A stretch of 64,000 bases of DNA, taken from the NCBI RefSeq assembly GCF_002001005.1, contig NZ_MUNX01000071.1, forward strand, positions 1-64,000, given 5' to 3'. The translations under genes and the position numbers were made by a program. The stretch comes from Flavobacterium sp. A45 (lineage in GTDB: Bacteria > Bacteroidota > Bacteroidia > Flavobacteriales > Flavobacteriaceae). Shown one piece after another: positions 9,106 through 17,787 of this stretch (within the stretch, counting starts at the first letter, position 1; each line of letters begins with the position of its first letter). Below the pieces are notes generated by a model. That model had not been told where the DNA came from and ran no database searches. It saw only the letters and a list, made by a program, of their open reading frames with translations.

Positions 9106-9615
9106 ATGACACCTAAACATCCTTCTGAATCCTTAACTATATTGACCGATTTGGTTTTACCGAGCGAAACCAACCCTTTGAATAACTTATTTGGAGGTGA
9201 ATTGTTGGCCAGAATGGATCGTGCGGCAAGTATTGCCGCTGGAAGACATTCACGCCGAATTGGTGTTACAGCATCAGTAAATCATGTGGCTTTCAACAAA
9301 TCAATTCCACTAGGTAGTGTTGTAATTATAGAAGCCAAAGTATCCAGGGCATTTAAAAGTTCTATGGAAATTTATCTGGACGTTTGGGTAGAAGACCGTC
9401 AGTCCGGAAACAGAACCAAGGCCAACGAAGCAATTTACACTTTTGTGGCTGTTGATGATACTGGAAGACCAGTAGATGTTCCACCACTCGAACCCGAAAC
9501 TGAATTGGAAAAACAACGCTACGACGCCGCTCTAAGAAGAAAACAATTAAGCTTGGTTCTAGCTGGTAAAATGAATCCACATGAAGCTACCGAATTGAAA
9601 GCTTTGTTTGCCTAA
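9106..9615 (+). CDS. Acyl-CoA thioesterase, hotdog fold (YciA/ACOT type)
   Basis: 169 residues. It hydrolyses acyl-CoA thioesters to free acid and CoA in the cytoplasm. The single hotdog domain is clear: NPLNNLFGGELLARMDRAASIAAGRHS carries the helix with the catalytic Asp (in MDRAA) and the conserved NxxFGG motif, and VTASVNHVAFNKSIPLGSVV the central strands. The length matches the YciA/ACOT7-like family. Chain-length preference cannot be read from sequence. It is followed by a complex hairpin region shared with the convergent proC gene. Confidence 0.88.
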   Translation: MTPKHPSESLTILTDLVLPSETNPLNNLFGGELLARMDRAASIAAGRHSRRIGVTASVNHVAFNKSIPLGSVVIIEAKVSRAFKSSMEIYLDVWVEDRQSGNRTKANEAIYTFVAVDDTGRPVDVPPLEPETELEKQRYDAALRRKQLSLVLAGKMNPHEATELKALFA

Positions 9616-9654
9616 AAGACAAAAATACCTTAATACCCCTTTAAGATGTGGTGT

Positions 9655-9760
9655 TCCGCGTAAAGGATGGAAGCAAGTTACCGAAGTAACGCGGACAGCC
9701 TGACAGCATAAAGGAAAGGGATCGAATCACCGTAATAGTGAGTTGATCCCTTTTCTTTAT
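9655..9760. repeat. Multi-hairpin intergenic element with bidirectional terminator
   Basis: Two nested hairpins in tandem. First, TCCGCGT (9655-9661) pairs with ACGCGGA (9689-9695) and encloses GTTAC/GTAAC (9677-9681 / 9686-9690, sharing two bases with the outer arm, so the two are alternatives). Second, a 16-bp stem at 9708-9723 / 9745-9760 has one mismatch, with an inner TCAC/GTGA pair in its loop. It sits between the convergent thioesterase and proC genes and probably ends both transcripts. The CGGACAGCCTGACAGC part recalls dispersed Flavobacterium intergenic elements (memory, not checked). Confidence 0.6.
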
Positions 9761-9781
9761 GGTGGCACGCCCAAGAGATTT

Positions 9782-10558
9782 TTATCCCTTAATTTGTTTC
9801 AGAGAGGTTTTAATTCCTTTGATTAAAGAAGAACTGAAACCGTGTAATTCCATTTCGTTTAATCCTGCAATCGTGCAGCCTTGCGGCGTAGTTACACGAT
9901 CGATCAATTGTTCTGGATGTGCTTTTTCCTCAAGAAGCATTTCGGCGGCGCCTTTGACGGTTTGTGCTGATATCGCCAAGGCAGTCTGCCAGTCAAATCC
10001 AATTTCGATTCCAGCCTGCATCGATGCACGGATGTAGCGCAAAGCAAAGGCAGTTCCGCTTGCAGCAAGAACTGTCGCTGCATCCATCAGTTTTTCATCA
10101 ATAATAGGAGCGGTTCCCAATCCTTGAAAAAGAGTTACGGTTGGCTGGGCTTTTTCTTTGTTTTTTTCGTGATAGGCAATACAAGTAGCCGATGCGCCAA
10201 ATTGTGCAGCAATATTTGGCATAATACGCACAGCGCTGTGGGTGTCGCCTATCTTATTCTGTAGATTCTCGATAGAAAGTCCACTTACCGCCGAAGCGAT
10301 TACTTTGTTTGAAATAGTAGGCAGTATCTCAGCCAAAACGGTATCTACCTGATACGGTTTTATGGTCAGAATAATAACATCTGCTTCTTGAATGTTGCTC
10401 GTATTGTCTGTATCAACAGTAATTCCCAATTCTTTTAAATGTGAAATAGGCGCTAGATTGCGTCTGGTTACGGTGACTTGATTATTTTTAGTAAACTTTG
10501 CTATTCCTATTGCGACAGAAGCGCCAAGGTTTCCTCCACCTATGATGTGTACTTTCAT
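9782..10558 (-). CDS. proC: Pyrroline-5-carboxylate reductase
   Basis: 258 residues. It reduces 1-pyrroline-5-carboxylate to L-proline with NAD(P)H, the last step of proline synthesis. The Rossmann motif VHIIGGGNLGASVAIGIAK is at residues 3-21. SAVSGLSIENLQ and VRIMPNIAAQFG are the middle motifs. The C-terminal family signature appears as TTPQGCTIAGLNEMELHGF, with Gln-Gly where Gly-Gly is usual. The length is close to the family norm (about 265). It is the last gene in a minus-strand run with mgtE, separated by about 140 bp that contain an inverted repeat. Confidence 0.93.
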   Translation of the reverse strand: MKVHIIGGGNLGASVAIGIAKFTKNNQVTVTRRNLAPISHLKELGITVDTDNTSNIQEADVIILTIKPYQVDTVLAEILPTISNKVIASAVSGLSIENLQNKIGDTHSAVRIMPNIAAQFGASATCIAYHEKNKEKAQPTVTLFQGLGTAPIIDEKLMDAATVLAASGTAFALRYIRASMQAGIEIGFDWQTALAISAQTVKGAAEMLLEEKAHPEQLIDRVTTPQGCTIAGLNEMELHGFSSSLIKGIKTSLKQIKG

Positions 10559-10619
10559 TCTGGTATATTTTATCTTTGGTTAATATGTTGAATCCTGAAA
10601 AAATTGAACCACAAAGTAC

Positions 10620-10673
10620 ACGAATTATCCCGAATTTATTATTTTTAAATTTAAATAAATTCGGGTAATTTGT
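10620..10673. repeat. Inverted repeat between mgtE and proC
   Basis: The arms ACGAATTATCCCGAATTTATT (10620-10640, 21 bases, key part CCCGAATTTATT) and 10654-10673 form a stem with one bulge and an AT loop. It directly follows CCACAAAGTAC. It may end the mgtE transcript, but there is no good T-run. Confidence 0.6.
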
Positions 10674-10696
10674 TATTTTATAATTATGGGTTTAAG

Positions 10697-12049
10697 TTAA
10701 AATCCTAAGATTAATTTGGCAATAGAAAAATAAATAAGAATGCCGCAAATATCATTACTTGTTGTAATAAACGGGCCTGTTGCCAATGCAGGATCTATAC
10801 CAAATTTATGGAGCAATAAAGGCACAAAAGTACCAATAAGCGAAGCTATAATAATTACCGAAACCAAAGCAATGGTTACAATAACCCCTATAATTATCTC
10901 AACATTGAGCAGAAAATGACTGCCCAGAAATAAAATCAAGGCTAATATGAGTCCGTTTAATAAGCTTAGTGAAACTTCTTTTATCAATCGGTTAAAAAGA
11001 GACCCGCTCAAGGTATCGTTAGCCAAACCCTGAACAATAATTGCCGATGACTGTACCCCAACATTACCTGCCATTGCAGCAATAAGCGGGGTAAAGAAAA
11101 ACAATTTCCCGTGTTCAAGCATTGCACCTTCAAATAAACCAAGAACTTTTACGGTGATGAACCCACCCAAAAGTGCCAAAACCAACCAAGGCAAACGCGC
11201 TTTTGTTAAATCTAAAATACTATCATCCGCTTCTACGTCTTGGGAAATACCAGCTGCTAATTGGTAATCTTGATCCGCTTCATCTTTAATTACATCAATA
11301 ATATCATCAATGGTGATTCTGCCGACCAAACGTCCCAATTCATCTACAACAGGGATCGCTTCCAAATCGTACTTTTGCATAATTCTGGCCACCTCAACAT
11401 CCTCAGTATCGACATTTACAGAATTAAGTTTCCGTATGTAGACATCATTAATATTAGTTCGGGTCGAAGTTGTCAATAAGTCTTTGAGAGACAGTCTCCC
11501 CTTTAATCTGTCTTCATCATCAACCACATATATAGAATGTACTCTGGAGATATTTTCGGCCTGAATACGCATTTCTTTTACACAAGTAAGAACATTCCAA
11601 TTTTCGTTGACTTTAACCAACTCCTTGTGCATGATTCCACCTGCTGTATCCTCGGCATATCGAAGCAGCTCAACAATGTCTTTGGCGTGCTCTACGTCCT
11701 GAAGCTCGGAGATAACCTCAGCTTTCTTCTCTTTGGAAAGTTCCCCGATAATATCGGCAGCATCATTGGTTTCTAATTCATCAAGCTCTTCGGCAATCTC
11801 TTTTGGCGAAAGCCTGCTTAAAATATTTTCTCTTAAATCGTCTTCAAGTTCTAATAATATTTCGGCCGTTTTTTCACTGTCTAAAACCTTGAAAATATAG
11901 GTAGCCTCATCAAAGTCCAGTTCATCCAAGACTTCGGCAATATCAGCATGGTGCATATCATTCAATAAAACTTCCAGTTGCTGGTCGTCCTTATTTAGAA
12001 TGAGCTGCTCTAATTCTTTTATTAATTCTTTGCTGATTTTAAACTCCAT
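10697..12049 (-). CDS. mgtE: Magnesium transporter MgtE
   Basis: 450 residues with the full MgtE layout: an N-terminal superhelical domain (about 1-130, Asp/Glu-rich), two CBS domains (about 135-255, with [25 protein letters not shown]), a connecting helix, and five membrane helices (about 280-450). The pore signatures [14 protein letters not shown] and [18 protein letters not shown] are intact. It imports Mg2+ across the inner membrane, with the N and CBS domains closing the pore when cytosolic Mg2+ is high. Its start overlaps the end of rsmA by 11 bp. I saw no Mg2+ riboswitch structure upstream, which is expected because the gene sits inside an operon. Confidence 0.95.
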   Translation of the reverse strand: MEFKISKELIKELEQLILNKDDQQLEVLLNDMHHADIAEVLDELDFDEATYIFKVLDSEKTAEILLELEDDLRENILSRLSPKEIAEELDELETNDAADIIGELSKEKKAEVISELQDVEHAKDIVELLRYAEDTAGGIMHKELVKVNENWNVLTCVKEMRIQAENISRVHSIYVVDDEDRLKGRLSLKDLLTTSTRTNINDVYIRKLNSVNVDTEDVEVARIMQKYDLEAIPVVDELGRLVGRITIDDIIDVIKDEADQDYQLAAGISQDVEADDSILDLTKARLPWLVLALLGGFITVKVLGLFEGAMLEHGKLFFFTPLIAAMAGNVGVQSSAIIVQGLANDTLSGSLFNRLIKEVSLSLLNGLILALILFLGSHFLLNVEIIIGVIVTIALVSVIIIASLIGTFVPLLLHKFGIDPALATGPFITTSNDICGILIYFSIAKLILGF

Positions 12050-12818
12050 CGGCTTCTATTTTTTGGGTCAATGCAATAAATTCTTTGTAATCCAATTGTT
12101 CAGGACGAAGATTAAAAACGGTATCTTCTCTCAAACTATCGGACAAATTTAAGGTTTTTAAACTGTTACGCAACGTCTTTCTGCGTTGCTGAAAAGCCGT
12201 TTTCACTACAGTAAAAAACAATTTTTCACCACAAGGCAGACTGAAGTCTTCTTTCCTGCGCAAACGCAAAACGCCCGACTTCACTTTGGGCGGCGGATTG
12301 AACACATTTTCATCTACGGTAAACAGATACTCTGCATCATAAAAAGCCTGGGCCAAAACCGAAAGGATTCCATAAGCCTTGGTTCCCTTTTTTTCACAAA
12401 TGCGTTCTGCCACTTCTTTCTGAAACATTCCTGCAAATTCAGGAATCTGATTACGGTATTCCAATGTTTTGAAAACAATCTGCGTCGAAATATTATACGG
12501 GAAATTACCAATTATCGCGAATTGCTTTCCTGCAAAAACTTCGTTGATATCGTATTTCAGGAAATCCTTTGAAATGATTCGATCTTTCAATTTATCATAA
12601 TGAACACCCAAATATGCAACCGATTCGGTATCAATTTCGATAACGTAGGTATTGATTGGTTTGTCCAATAAGTATTTGGTCAGCACTCCCATTCCTGGAC
12701 CTATTTCCAATACATCTTCATACCCTTCTAAATTCAAAGTATCTGCGATGTCTTTCGCTACGCTTTCGTCTTTTAAGAAATGCTGTCCGAGGTGTTTTTT
12801 TGCTGTTACTTTTTCCAT
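12039..12818 (-). CDS. rsmA: 16S rRNA dimethyladenosine transferase
   Basis: 259 residues. RsmA (KsgA) uses S-adenosylmethionine to dimethylate two adjacent adenosines in the 3' hairpin of 16S rRNA. The opening KKHLGQHFL is diagnostic. SAM motif I is [12 protein letters not shown] (residues 36-47) and the catalytic motif IV is NFPY (105-108). The C-terminal [13 protein letters not shown] is also characteristic. I place the start at the ATG at 12818. An in-frame ATG at 12896 exists, but the 26 residues it would add are translated from an intergenic repeat. The 3' end overlaps mgtE by 11 bp. Confidence 0.95.
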   Translation of the reverse strand: MEKVTAKKHLGQHFLKDESVAKDIADTLNLEGYEDVLEIGPGMGVLTKYLLDKPINTYVIEIDTESVAYLGVHYDKLKDRIISKDFLKYDINEVFAGKQFAIIGNFPYNISTQIVFKTLEYRNQIPEFAGMFQKEVAERICEKKGTKAYGILSVLAQAFYDAEYLFTVDENVFNPPPKVKSGVLRLRRKEDFSLPCGEKLFFTVVKTAFQQRRKTLRNSLKTLNLSDSLREDTVFNLRPEQLDYKEFIALTQKIEADGV

Positions 12819-12821
12819 ATT

Positions 12822-12897
12822 GTCATTGCGAGGCACGAAGCACTCTCGCCGTATTTTGGGTTTATTTTCTCGCAGTGACGCAAAGGCGCAAAGCAAT
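12822..12897. repeat. GTCATTGCGAG-type intergenic repeat
   Basis: The arms GTCATTGCGAG (12822-12832) and CTCGCAGTGAC (12869-12879) pair with one mismatch. They are followed by GCAAAGGCGCAAAGCAATCT, matching the GGCACGAAGCA-type wording on the other side. This is the kind of dispersed TCATTGCGAGGCACGAAGC element seen in many bacterial genomes (memory). It lies between DUF4286 and rsmA. Confidence 0.6.
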
Positions 12898-12908
12898 CTT
12901 TTTAATCA

Positions 12909-13220
12909 TTAATGCTCTGAAATGACTTGTAATTCGGTTCTAAAAGTCAGCATTTTATCGCCAAACAATTTCAAGCCTTCTTCTCTTAATCCAGGAGCAT
13001 CTTCTTGGTAATATCTTTCTAATGTTTCCTTGCTGTCTGTCGTATATTGAACCGAATAGGTAACTCCTCCCATTTCTTCTTCTACCAAAACACGAACTAA
13101 ACGCGCTGAAATAAATTTCCCGCAAGCCAACATTTCAGGAATGTGTTTGTGTTGCATCCAGATCATCCATTTGTCGTGAACACTTTCGTGTATGTTTGTA
13201 GTAACGTTGTATATTATCAT
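12909..13220 (-). CDS. DUF4286-family protein
   Basis: 103 residues from the ATG at 13220 (MIIYNVTTNIHESVHDKW). An upstream in-frame start at 13277 would add 19 residues read from low-complexity spacer and is rejected. The pattern MIIYNVT...W..WM...HIP.ML and the later YSVQYTT....RYYQEDAP.LR match the ferredoxin-like/dimeric alpha-beta barrel family DUF4286, common in Bacteroidota and without an established activity. It is upstream of rsmA in the same direction, separated by an intergenic repeat. Confidence 0.8.
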   Translation of the reverse strand: MIIYNVTTNIHESVHDKWMIWMQHKHIPEMLACGKFISARLVRVLVEEEMGGVTYSVQYTTDSKETLERYYQEDAPGLREEGLKLFGDKMLTFRTELQVISEH

Positions 13221-13362
13221 TGTTTTAAGTATTAAGATTGGAGAATTAAGTATTAAGACTTTAAAAGAATTTATCAACTCTCATTATTCTCTTTATTCTC
13301 TATGCTTCTGCAATCTGTTTTCTATATTCTATTCTCTATATTCTGCCTTCTGAAATCTAAAA
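13221..13362. repeat. Low-complexity spacer of recurrent words
   Basis: Read on the minus strand, this spacer is built from words such as cagattgcagaa, aatatagaga and tcttaatactta. The same vocabulary returns at 31362-31464, 46600-46660 and 57641-57776. It sits directly before the DUF4286 start. No coding potential. Confidence 0.5.
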
Positions 13363-15141
13363 TCACAAATTCGTGTCTCCTCGCAATTCTCTGAATTTCC
13401 TTCTTGCATCTACAAAATAAATACTATCCTGATGGCTGAAGATGATTTTCTCGTACAATGCCTTGGCCTTATCGGGTTGTTGCAATTGCTTATTGTAAAT
13501 ATCTGCCGAAAAATACAGAGCCTCATCTATGTAAATCCCATCATTATGATGGTCAATTATGTCTTGATATTGTGCCAAAGCTAAAGTAGTATCTCCTAAC
13601 TTTTCATATATTCTTCCCAATCGCAATAAAGTTACTGACTCAATTTCCTGTCCTTTGAAACTTTTTAGAATAGACTGAAACTGAACAATAGCTTCTTGAT
13701 TTCTATTTTGGTACAAAAGATAATCTCCTTTGGCAAATTGCTTCAACGCCGTTTGGGTCGAATCGGCAACGGTATTGTCATTAATCAGCAAAAAATACTC
13801 CAAAGCATCATTAGCAATCAACTGCGTACTGGCCGTTTTTAACTCCTTAAATTGTTTCAAAGCCCATTCAAAATCAGCTTTAAAATAACTTGTTTTAGCC
13901 GATTTCAAACTTGCTTCATGCGACAGCACATTGTTTTGCAGATTTTCTTGAATCTGCGAATAATAGAGCAATGCCTGATTGAATTTTTCTTCGGAAAGTA
14001 AAATGTCAGCCAATTCCATTTTACATTGTGCCTGATCAAACTGATTCAATTGCATTTCCATGGCACGCTTTATAATGGCTTTACCTCCAACAGGATTCTT
14101 CATTATAAAACTAACAAAATGCGCTTGTTTCAGCTGCAAAGATAAAGTAACCGGACTTATGCCGTACTGTTTTAACAAAAGATCAAATTGGGTCTTGATA
14201 GCAACAAAGTCCTTTTCTTGTGCTTTTTCCATTTTCATTTTCAACAAATAAGAATGAGCTTGCACAATCAAATCTACATCGGTAGTATTCTCTAACACAT
14301 AATTCATAACCTCTATAGCGACTTCATTATCTCCCTCTTCGATAGACATTTGTCCTAAATTAAGGATGCCAAATAGTGATTCCGGATTGCGTTTATAGAT
14401 AGCTTTTTCCTGAATAAAGGCTTTTCCAAACTCTTTTTGTTGCATATAAAACCAACTCAAAAACTGATTCCAGAAAATATCTTGGGTTTTTTGAACTCTA
14501 ATAATCAAGGCTTTCCGGAGACTGTCATTAAATTTAGATTCTCCATCGGTGGACATATAACGAGTCAACTGGTTTTGAATCACCATAGCCGACTGTGGAT
14601 TTTCGAACGCTTCATCCAAAAAATTGGCAATCATCTGGTCTGTATTTCCCAATTGCCCATACAACAGAGCGGTTTGATATTTAAAATCAAAAGTTGGCAC
14701 CAATTCACTGGCAACCAAATAGGATTTTAAAGCATATTCCAGCAGTACTTTCTTCTCAAAAGTATTGGCAACACCATAAACATCATTTGGATTTTTTCGG
14801 ATATTGTCTATCGCATCATCGTAATACTTTTTGGCTTTAGTTTCATTTTTCTGTAATTGAAAATTATAACCTAATTCGACCAAAAGTGTAGCTTGCTTGT
14901 ATCTGTCCAATCGTTCCTGAATTGCTTTTTCAGCTGGTGCAAATTGGAGTAATTGTTGCATACAGTCAATTTTCCGTTGAAAATAAAAAGGATTGGTAGG
15001 CAATCCATCTGATAATTCCTGATAACTGACCAATGCTTTATCAAAATCACCTTTGTCATAATAATACTGCGCCAATTGCTCGTTTTGCGAAAAACAAACC
15101 AATGAAAAAAACAGGACAATATATAGAAAGAGTTTTTTCAT
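13363..15141 (-). CDS. Secreted tetratricopeptide-repeat protein
   Basis: 592 residues from the ATG at 15141, which gives a tidy signal peptide (MKKLFLYIVLFFSLVCFSQ). An ATG four codons upstream is possible. The mature protein is all helical, with TPR units along its length. The clearest are near the N-terminus (QLAQYYYDKGDFDKALVSYQEL) and the C-terminus (LLRLGRIYEKLGDTTLALAQYQDII and KALYEKIIF). There is no enzyme domain. It is probably a periplasmic scaffold. It follows serS in the same direction, with a 97 bp gap holding an inverted repeat. Confidence 0.85.
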   Translation of the reverse strand: MKKLFLYIVLFFSLVCFSQNEQLAQYYYDKGDFDKALVSYQELSDGLPTNPFYFQRKIDCMQQLLQFAPAEKAIQERLDRYKQATLLVELGYNFQLQKNETKAKKYYDDAIDNIRKNPNDVYGVANTFEKKVLLEYALKSYLVASELVPTFDFKYQTALLYGQLGNTDQMIANFLDEAFENPQSAMVIQNQLTRYMSTDGESKFNDSLRKALIIRVQKTQDIFWNQFLSWFYMQQKEFGKAFIQEKAIYKRNPESLFGILNLGQMSIEEGDNEVAIEVMNYVLENTTDVDLIVQAHSYLLKMKMEKAQEKDFVAIKTQFDLLLKQYGISPVTLSLQLKQAHFVSFIMKNPVGGKAIIKRAMEMQLNQFDQAQCKMELADILLSEEKFNQALLYYSQIQENLQNNVLSHEASLKSAKTSYFKADFEWALKQFKELKTASTQLIANDALEYFLLINDNTVADSTQTALKQFAKGDYLLYQNRNQEAIVQFQSILKSFKGQEIESVTLLRLGRIYEKLGDTTLALAQYQDIIDHHNDGIYIDEALYFSADIYNKQLQQPDKAKALYEKIIFSHQDSIYFVDARRKFRELRGDTNL

Positions 15142-15182
15142 TTTTAAGTGCAATTCGTTTCGTAAAACATCAATTTTTATGA

Positions 15183-15232
15183 ACCATATAAGTCATCTAA
15201 GATTTGTAACAAACTTAAATAACTTATATGGT
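15183..15232. repeat. Inverted repeat, ACCATATAAGTCAT family (copy 1)
   Basis: The arms ACCATATAAGTCATCTAAG (15183-15201) and its partner (15214-15232) pair with two to three mismatches around a 12-base loop. The left arm differs by one base from the arms of the 20244-20410 element. It lies just after the serS stop and could act as a weak terminator. Confidence 0.75.
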
Positions 15233-15238
15233 AACTTT

Positions 15239-16510
15239 TTAGTCTATAATATCAAACCCACAGTAAGAACGCAATACTTCTGGAATTACGATTCCTTCGG
15301 GAGTTTGGTAATTTTCTAAAATTCCGGCCAGCACTCTTGGCAAAGCCAATGAACTTCCGTTAAGTGTATGTGCCAATTGGTTTTTACCGTCTTTATCTTT
15401 GAAACGCAATTTCAAACGATTCGCTTGAAAAGTCTCAAAATTAGAAACAGATGAAATTTCCAACCAACGCTCCTGAGCAGTAGAATATACTTCAAAATCA
15501 TAAGTCAAAGCCGATGTGAAACCCATATCTCCTCCGCAAAGGCGTAAAATTCGGTATGGCAATTTCAATTCTTGAAGAATTCCTTTTACGTGTTCAACCA
15601 TATTATCAAGTGCTGCATACGAATTATCCGGATGCTCCACACGAACAATCTCCACTTTATCAAATTGGTGCAAACGGTTCAAACCACGTACATGCGCTCC
15701 ATAAGAACCCGCTTCACGACGAAAACAAGGCGTATAACCCGTATATTTAACTGGTAATTCACTTTCATTTAAAATGACGTCTCTAAATATATTGGTTACC
15801 GGAACCTCAGCAGTTGGAATCAAATACAAGTCATCTGTAGCATCATGGTACATTTGACCTTCTTTGTCTGGCAATTGTCCCGTTCCATAAGCAGATGCTT
15901 CGTTTACCAAATGTGGCACTTGCATTTCTTTATACCCAGCTTCTGTGTTTTTATCCAAGAAATAATTGATCAAAGCGCGTTGCAAACGAGCTCCTTTTCC
16001 TTTATAAACAGGGAATCCTGCGCCGGTTATCTTTACTCCCAATTCAAAATCGATTATATCATATTTCTTAACCAATTCCCAGTGTGGTTGCGCACCTTCG
16101 TGTAATACGGGGATTTCACCTTCCTCAAACACGTTTAGATTATCTTCTGGTGTTTTTCCAACAGGAACAATATCGGCAGGAAGATTGGGTAAAGTATATA
16201 ATTTCTCTGTTAATTCATTTGCCAAAACATCAGCGGTTTCGGCCAATGCTTTGCTTTTTTCTTTTAACAGAACCGTTTTTTCTTTAAGAATTGCCGCTTT
16301 AGATTTTTCGCCGGCTTTCATCAATTCGCCTATGTCTTTGGATAATTTATTAGATTCGGATAAAGTATTGTCCAACTCCACTTGTGTCGCGCGACGTTTT
16401 TCATCCAGTTGTACCACTTCTTCAACAATCCCTTTGGCATCCATATTTCTTTTGGCCAAAGCATTGATTACTTTCTCTTGATTCTCTCTAATAAATGCGA
16501 TTTGTAACAT
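15239..16510 (-). CDS. serS: Seryl-tRNA synthetase
   Basis: 423 residues from the ATG at 16510 (MLQIAFIRENQEKVINALAKR). The upstream in-frame ATG at 16567 lies beyond the promoter -7 box and is rejected. Class II synthetase charging tRNA(Ser). The N-terminal long helical hairpin (about 25-105) binds the tRNA long arm. The catalytic core carries the TAEVPVTN serine-binding loop, motif 2 FRREAGSYG and motif 3 (SNFETFQANRL with a following LHTLNGSSLALPR-like stretch, here LAHTLNGSSLALPR). Length is typical (about 425). Confidence 0.96.
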   Translation of the reverse strand: MLQIAFIRENQEKVINALAKRNMDAKGIVEEVVQLDEKRRATQVELDNTLSESNKLSKDIGELMKAGEKSKAAILKEKTVLLKEKSKALAETADVLANELTEKLYTLPNLPADIVPVGKTPEDNLNVFEEGEIPVLHEGAQPHWELVKKYDIIDFELGVKITGAGFPVYKGKGARLQRALINYFLDKNTEAGYKEMQVPHLVNEASAYGTGQLPDKEGQMYHDATDDLYLIPTAEVPVTNIFRDVILNESELPVKYTGYTPCFRREAGSYGAHVRGLNRLHQFDKVEIVRVEHPDNSYAALDNMVEHVKGILQELKLPYRILRLCGGDMGFTSALTYDFEVYSTAQERWLEISSVSNFETFQANRLKLRFKDKDGKNQLAHTLNGSSLALPRVLAGILENYQTPEGIVIPEVLRSYCGFDIID

Positions 16511-16540
16511 ATTTTGATTTTTATAACTAAATAATGACAG

Positions 16541-16567
16541 CAAATTTAAGGAAATGTTTGCTAACAA
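16541..16567 (-). promoter_or_regulatory. serS promoter
   Basis: On the minus strand, TTG (16565-16567) is followed after 16 bp by TAAATTTG (16541-16548), matching the Bacteroidota -33/-7 pattern. The leader to the ATG at 16510 is about 27 nt. Confidence 0.6.
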
Positions 16568-16760
16568 TCAGACAAAGTTTCGGGCGGTTTTATTTTAGTT
16601 TTTGGGCTACTATTTGGAGTCAATCATCTGTTTGAATGACTTTTTACTATTATGTACTAACATTTTAAAGATTCTAAATTAAACCCAACTGTTTCTTTTT
16701 AGGAACAAAACGAACAACATTCAACAATTTTTTTTCTAATTTTACTAAAAACTAAAAATC

Positions 16761-17276
16761 ATGTTACTAAAAAATATTGAATCAGCGCTGAACAAACAAA
16801 TTCGTATAGAAGCAGAATCTTCTCAAACCTATCTATCCATGGCTTGTTGGGCAGAAGTAAATGGTCTTGAGGGAATCGCAAAATTTATGTACGCACAATC
16901 GGATGAGGAGCGTTTACACATGCTCAAATTAATCAAGTATGTGAACGAACGAGGCGGTCATGCTAAAGTTACCGACTTGAAAGCCCCAAAAACCACTTAT
17001 GAAACTTTCAAAGGGATGTTTGAAGAGCTTTACAAACACGAAGTTTTTGTTTCGGAATCTATCAATGAGTTGGTGCATATTACATTTGAAGAAAAAGATT
17101 ATGCTACCCATAATTTCTTGCAATGGTATGTAGCTGAACAAATTGAAGAAGAAGCAACAGCCAAATCAATTCTCGACAAAATCAACTTGATTGGTGATGA
17201 CAAAGGCGGACTGTATCTTTTTGATCGTGACATTCAGCAAGTGGCCGCTGCCAATGCTGCCGCTCCAGTCAAATAA
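16761..17276 (+). CDS. ftnA: Ferritin (non-haem)
   Basis: 171 residues. Ferritin oxidises Fe2+ at a di-iron site in each four-helix subunit and stores Fe3+ in the 24-mer cage. The ferroxidase residues fall in the usual places: E17 (IRIEAESS), E50 and H53 (SDEERLHMLKL), and E94-region in FVSESINELVHITFEEKDY. WYVAEQIEEEATAKSILDKI carries the later conserved Gln/Glu. There is no haem-binding Met of the bacterioferritin type. A weak -7-like TAATTTTA at 16737-16744 precedes it, and a strong terminator follows. Confidence 0.95.
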   Translation: MLLKNIESALNKQIRIEAESSQTYLSMACWAEVNGLEGIAKFMYAQSDEERLHMLKLIKYVNERGGHAKVTDLKAPKTTYETFKGMFEELYKHEVFVSESINELVHITFEEKDYATHNFLQWYVAEQIEEEATAKSILDKINLIGDDKGGLYLFDRDIQQVAAANAAAPVK

Positions 17277-17302
17277 TTAAGATACCTCTTACTAAATACT
17301 AT

Positions 17303-17339
17303 TCCCAAAATGTTTGAATTGCATTTTGGGATTTTTTTT
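17303..17339 (+). terminator. Intrinsic terminator after ferritin
   Basis: The stem TCCCAAAATG / CATTTTGGGA (17303-17312 / 17322-17331) is followed by eight T. Confidence 0.9.
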
Positions 17340-17384
17340 GCTTGAAAAAATGTTAAAATTTATTTAGAACAGATAAAAATAATA

Positions 17385-17392
17385 TACTTTTG
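17385..17392 (+). promoter_or_regulatory. -7 box (TACTTTTG) of the Cys-rich small gene
   Basis: A full TAnnTTTG match placed 23 bp before the proposed TTG start at 17416. It supports independent transcription of the small gene, since the ferritin terminator lies just upstream. Confidence 0.6.
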
Positions 17393-17415
17393 CTTCAGTT
17401 TTAATTCTTTACACA

Positions 17416-17589
17416 TTGAGCAAGAAAGAAAAAGAGAAGAAAAAGAAAAAGGATAAAAAAACGGATATCCTTAAAAAGATAAAAGTGGCCGAAAACTGCA
17501 AGTCTAGTTGTTGCGAAAAATACATGAAAAGTGAGAAAAAACGTTGCAGCCGTTGCCCTATGTTTGACTTGCTAAAAAAAACAGCTTAG
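17416..17589 (+). CDS. 57-residue Lys- and Cys-rich small protein
   Basis: Found by reading between ferritin and ssb; too short for usual gene calls. It starts at a TTG (17416). The first 23 residues are strongly basic (KKEKEKKKKKDKK). The second half has five cysteines in the order CKSSCC, then CSRC, with KYMKSEKKR between and a hydrophobic PMFDLL near the end. The spacing C-x3-CC-x10-C-x2-C is suited to one metal site. It has its own -7 box and lies between two terminators, so it is a separate transcription unit. I do not know a function. I have a memory of similar small proteins in other Flavobacteria that I cannot verify. Confidence 0.7.
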   Translation: MSKKEKEKKKKKDKKTDILKKIKVAENCKSSCCEKYMKSEKKRCSRCPMFDLLKKTA

Positions 17590-17684
17590 TTCTATATAGC
17601 AGATAGAATTGCATAAATAAACATTTTTTAATTGCCTGTTGGTTTAAAATGAACCCTCGTAATAGTTAATTTATATGTATTGAA

Positions 17685-17719
17685 AAAGAGTTCCGTTTTC
17701 ACGGAGCTCTTTTTTTTTT
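17685..17719 (+). terminator. Intrinsic terminator after the Cys-rich small gene
   Basis: The 12-bp stem AAAGAGTTCCGT / ACGGAGCTCTTT (17685-17696 / 17701-17712, one G-U pair) has a TTTC loop and is followed by a long T-run. Read on the minus strand it could also end ssb. Confidence 0.9.
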
Positions 17720-17787
17720 GTGGTAACCGATAGCTCAAAGACAGCATTTGGTATTTAAGAAATTATCTGCTATCTCAATTCTGAAAC

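Noticed and set aside
12050-12120. Possible Mg2+ riboswitch before mgtE
   Set aside because: mgtE overlaps rsmA, leaving no leader, and no structure is apparent.
12819-12896. N-terminal extension of RsmA
   Set aside because: The extra residues come from a dispersed repeat; the KKHLGQHFL start is at the normal distance from the ATG at 12818.
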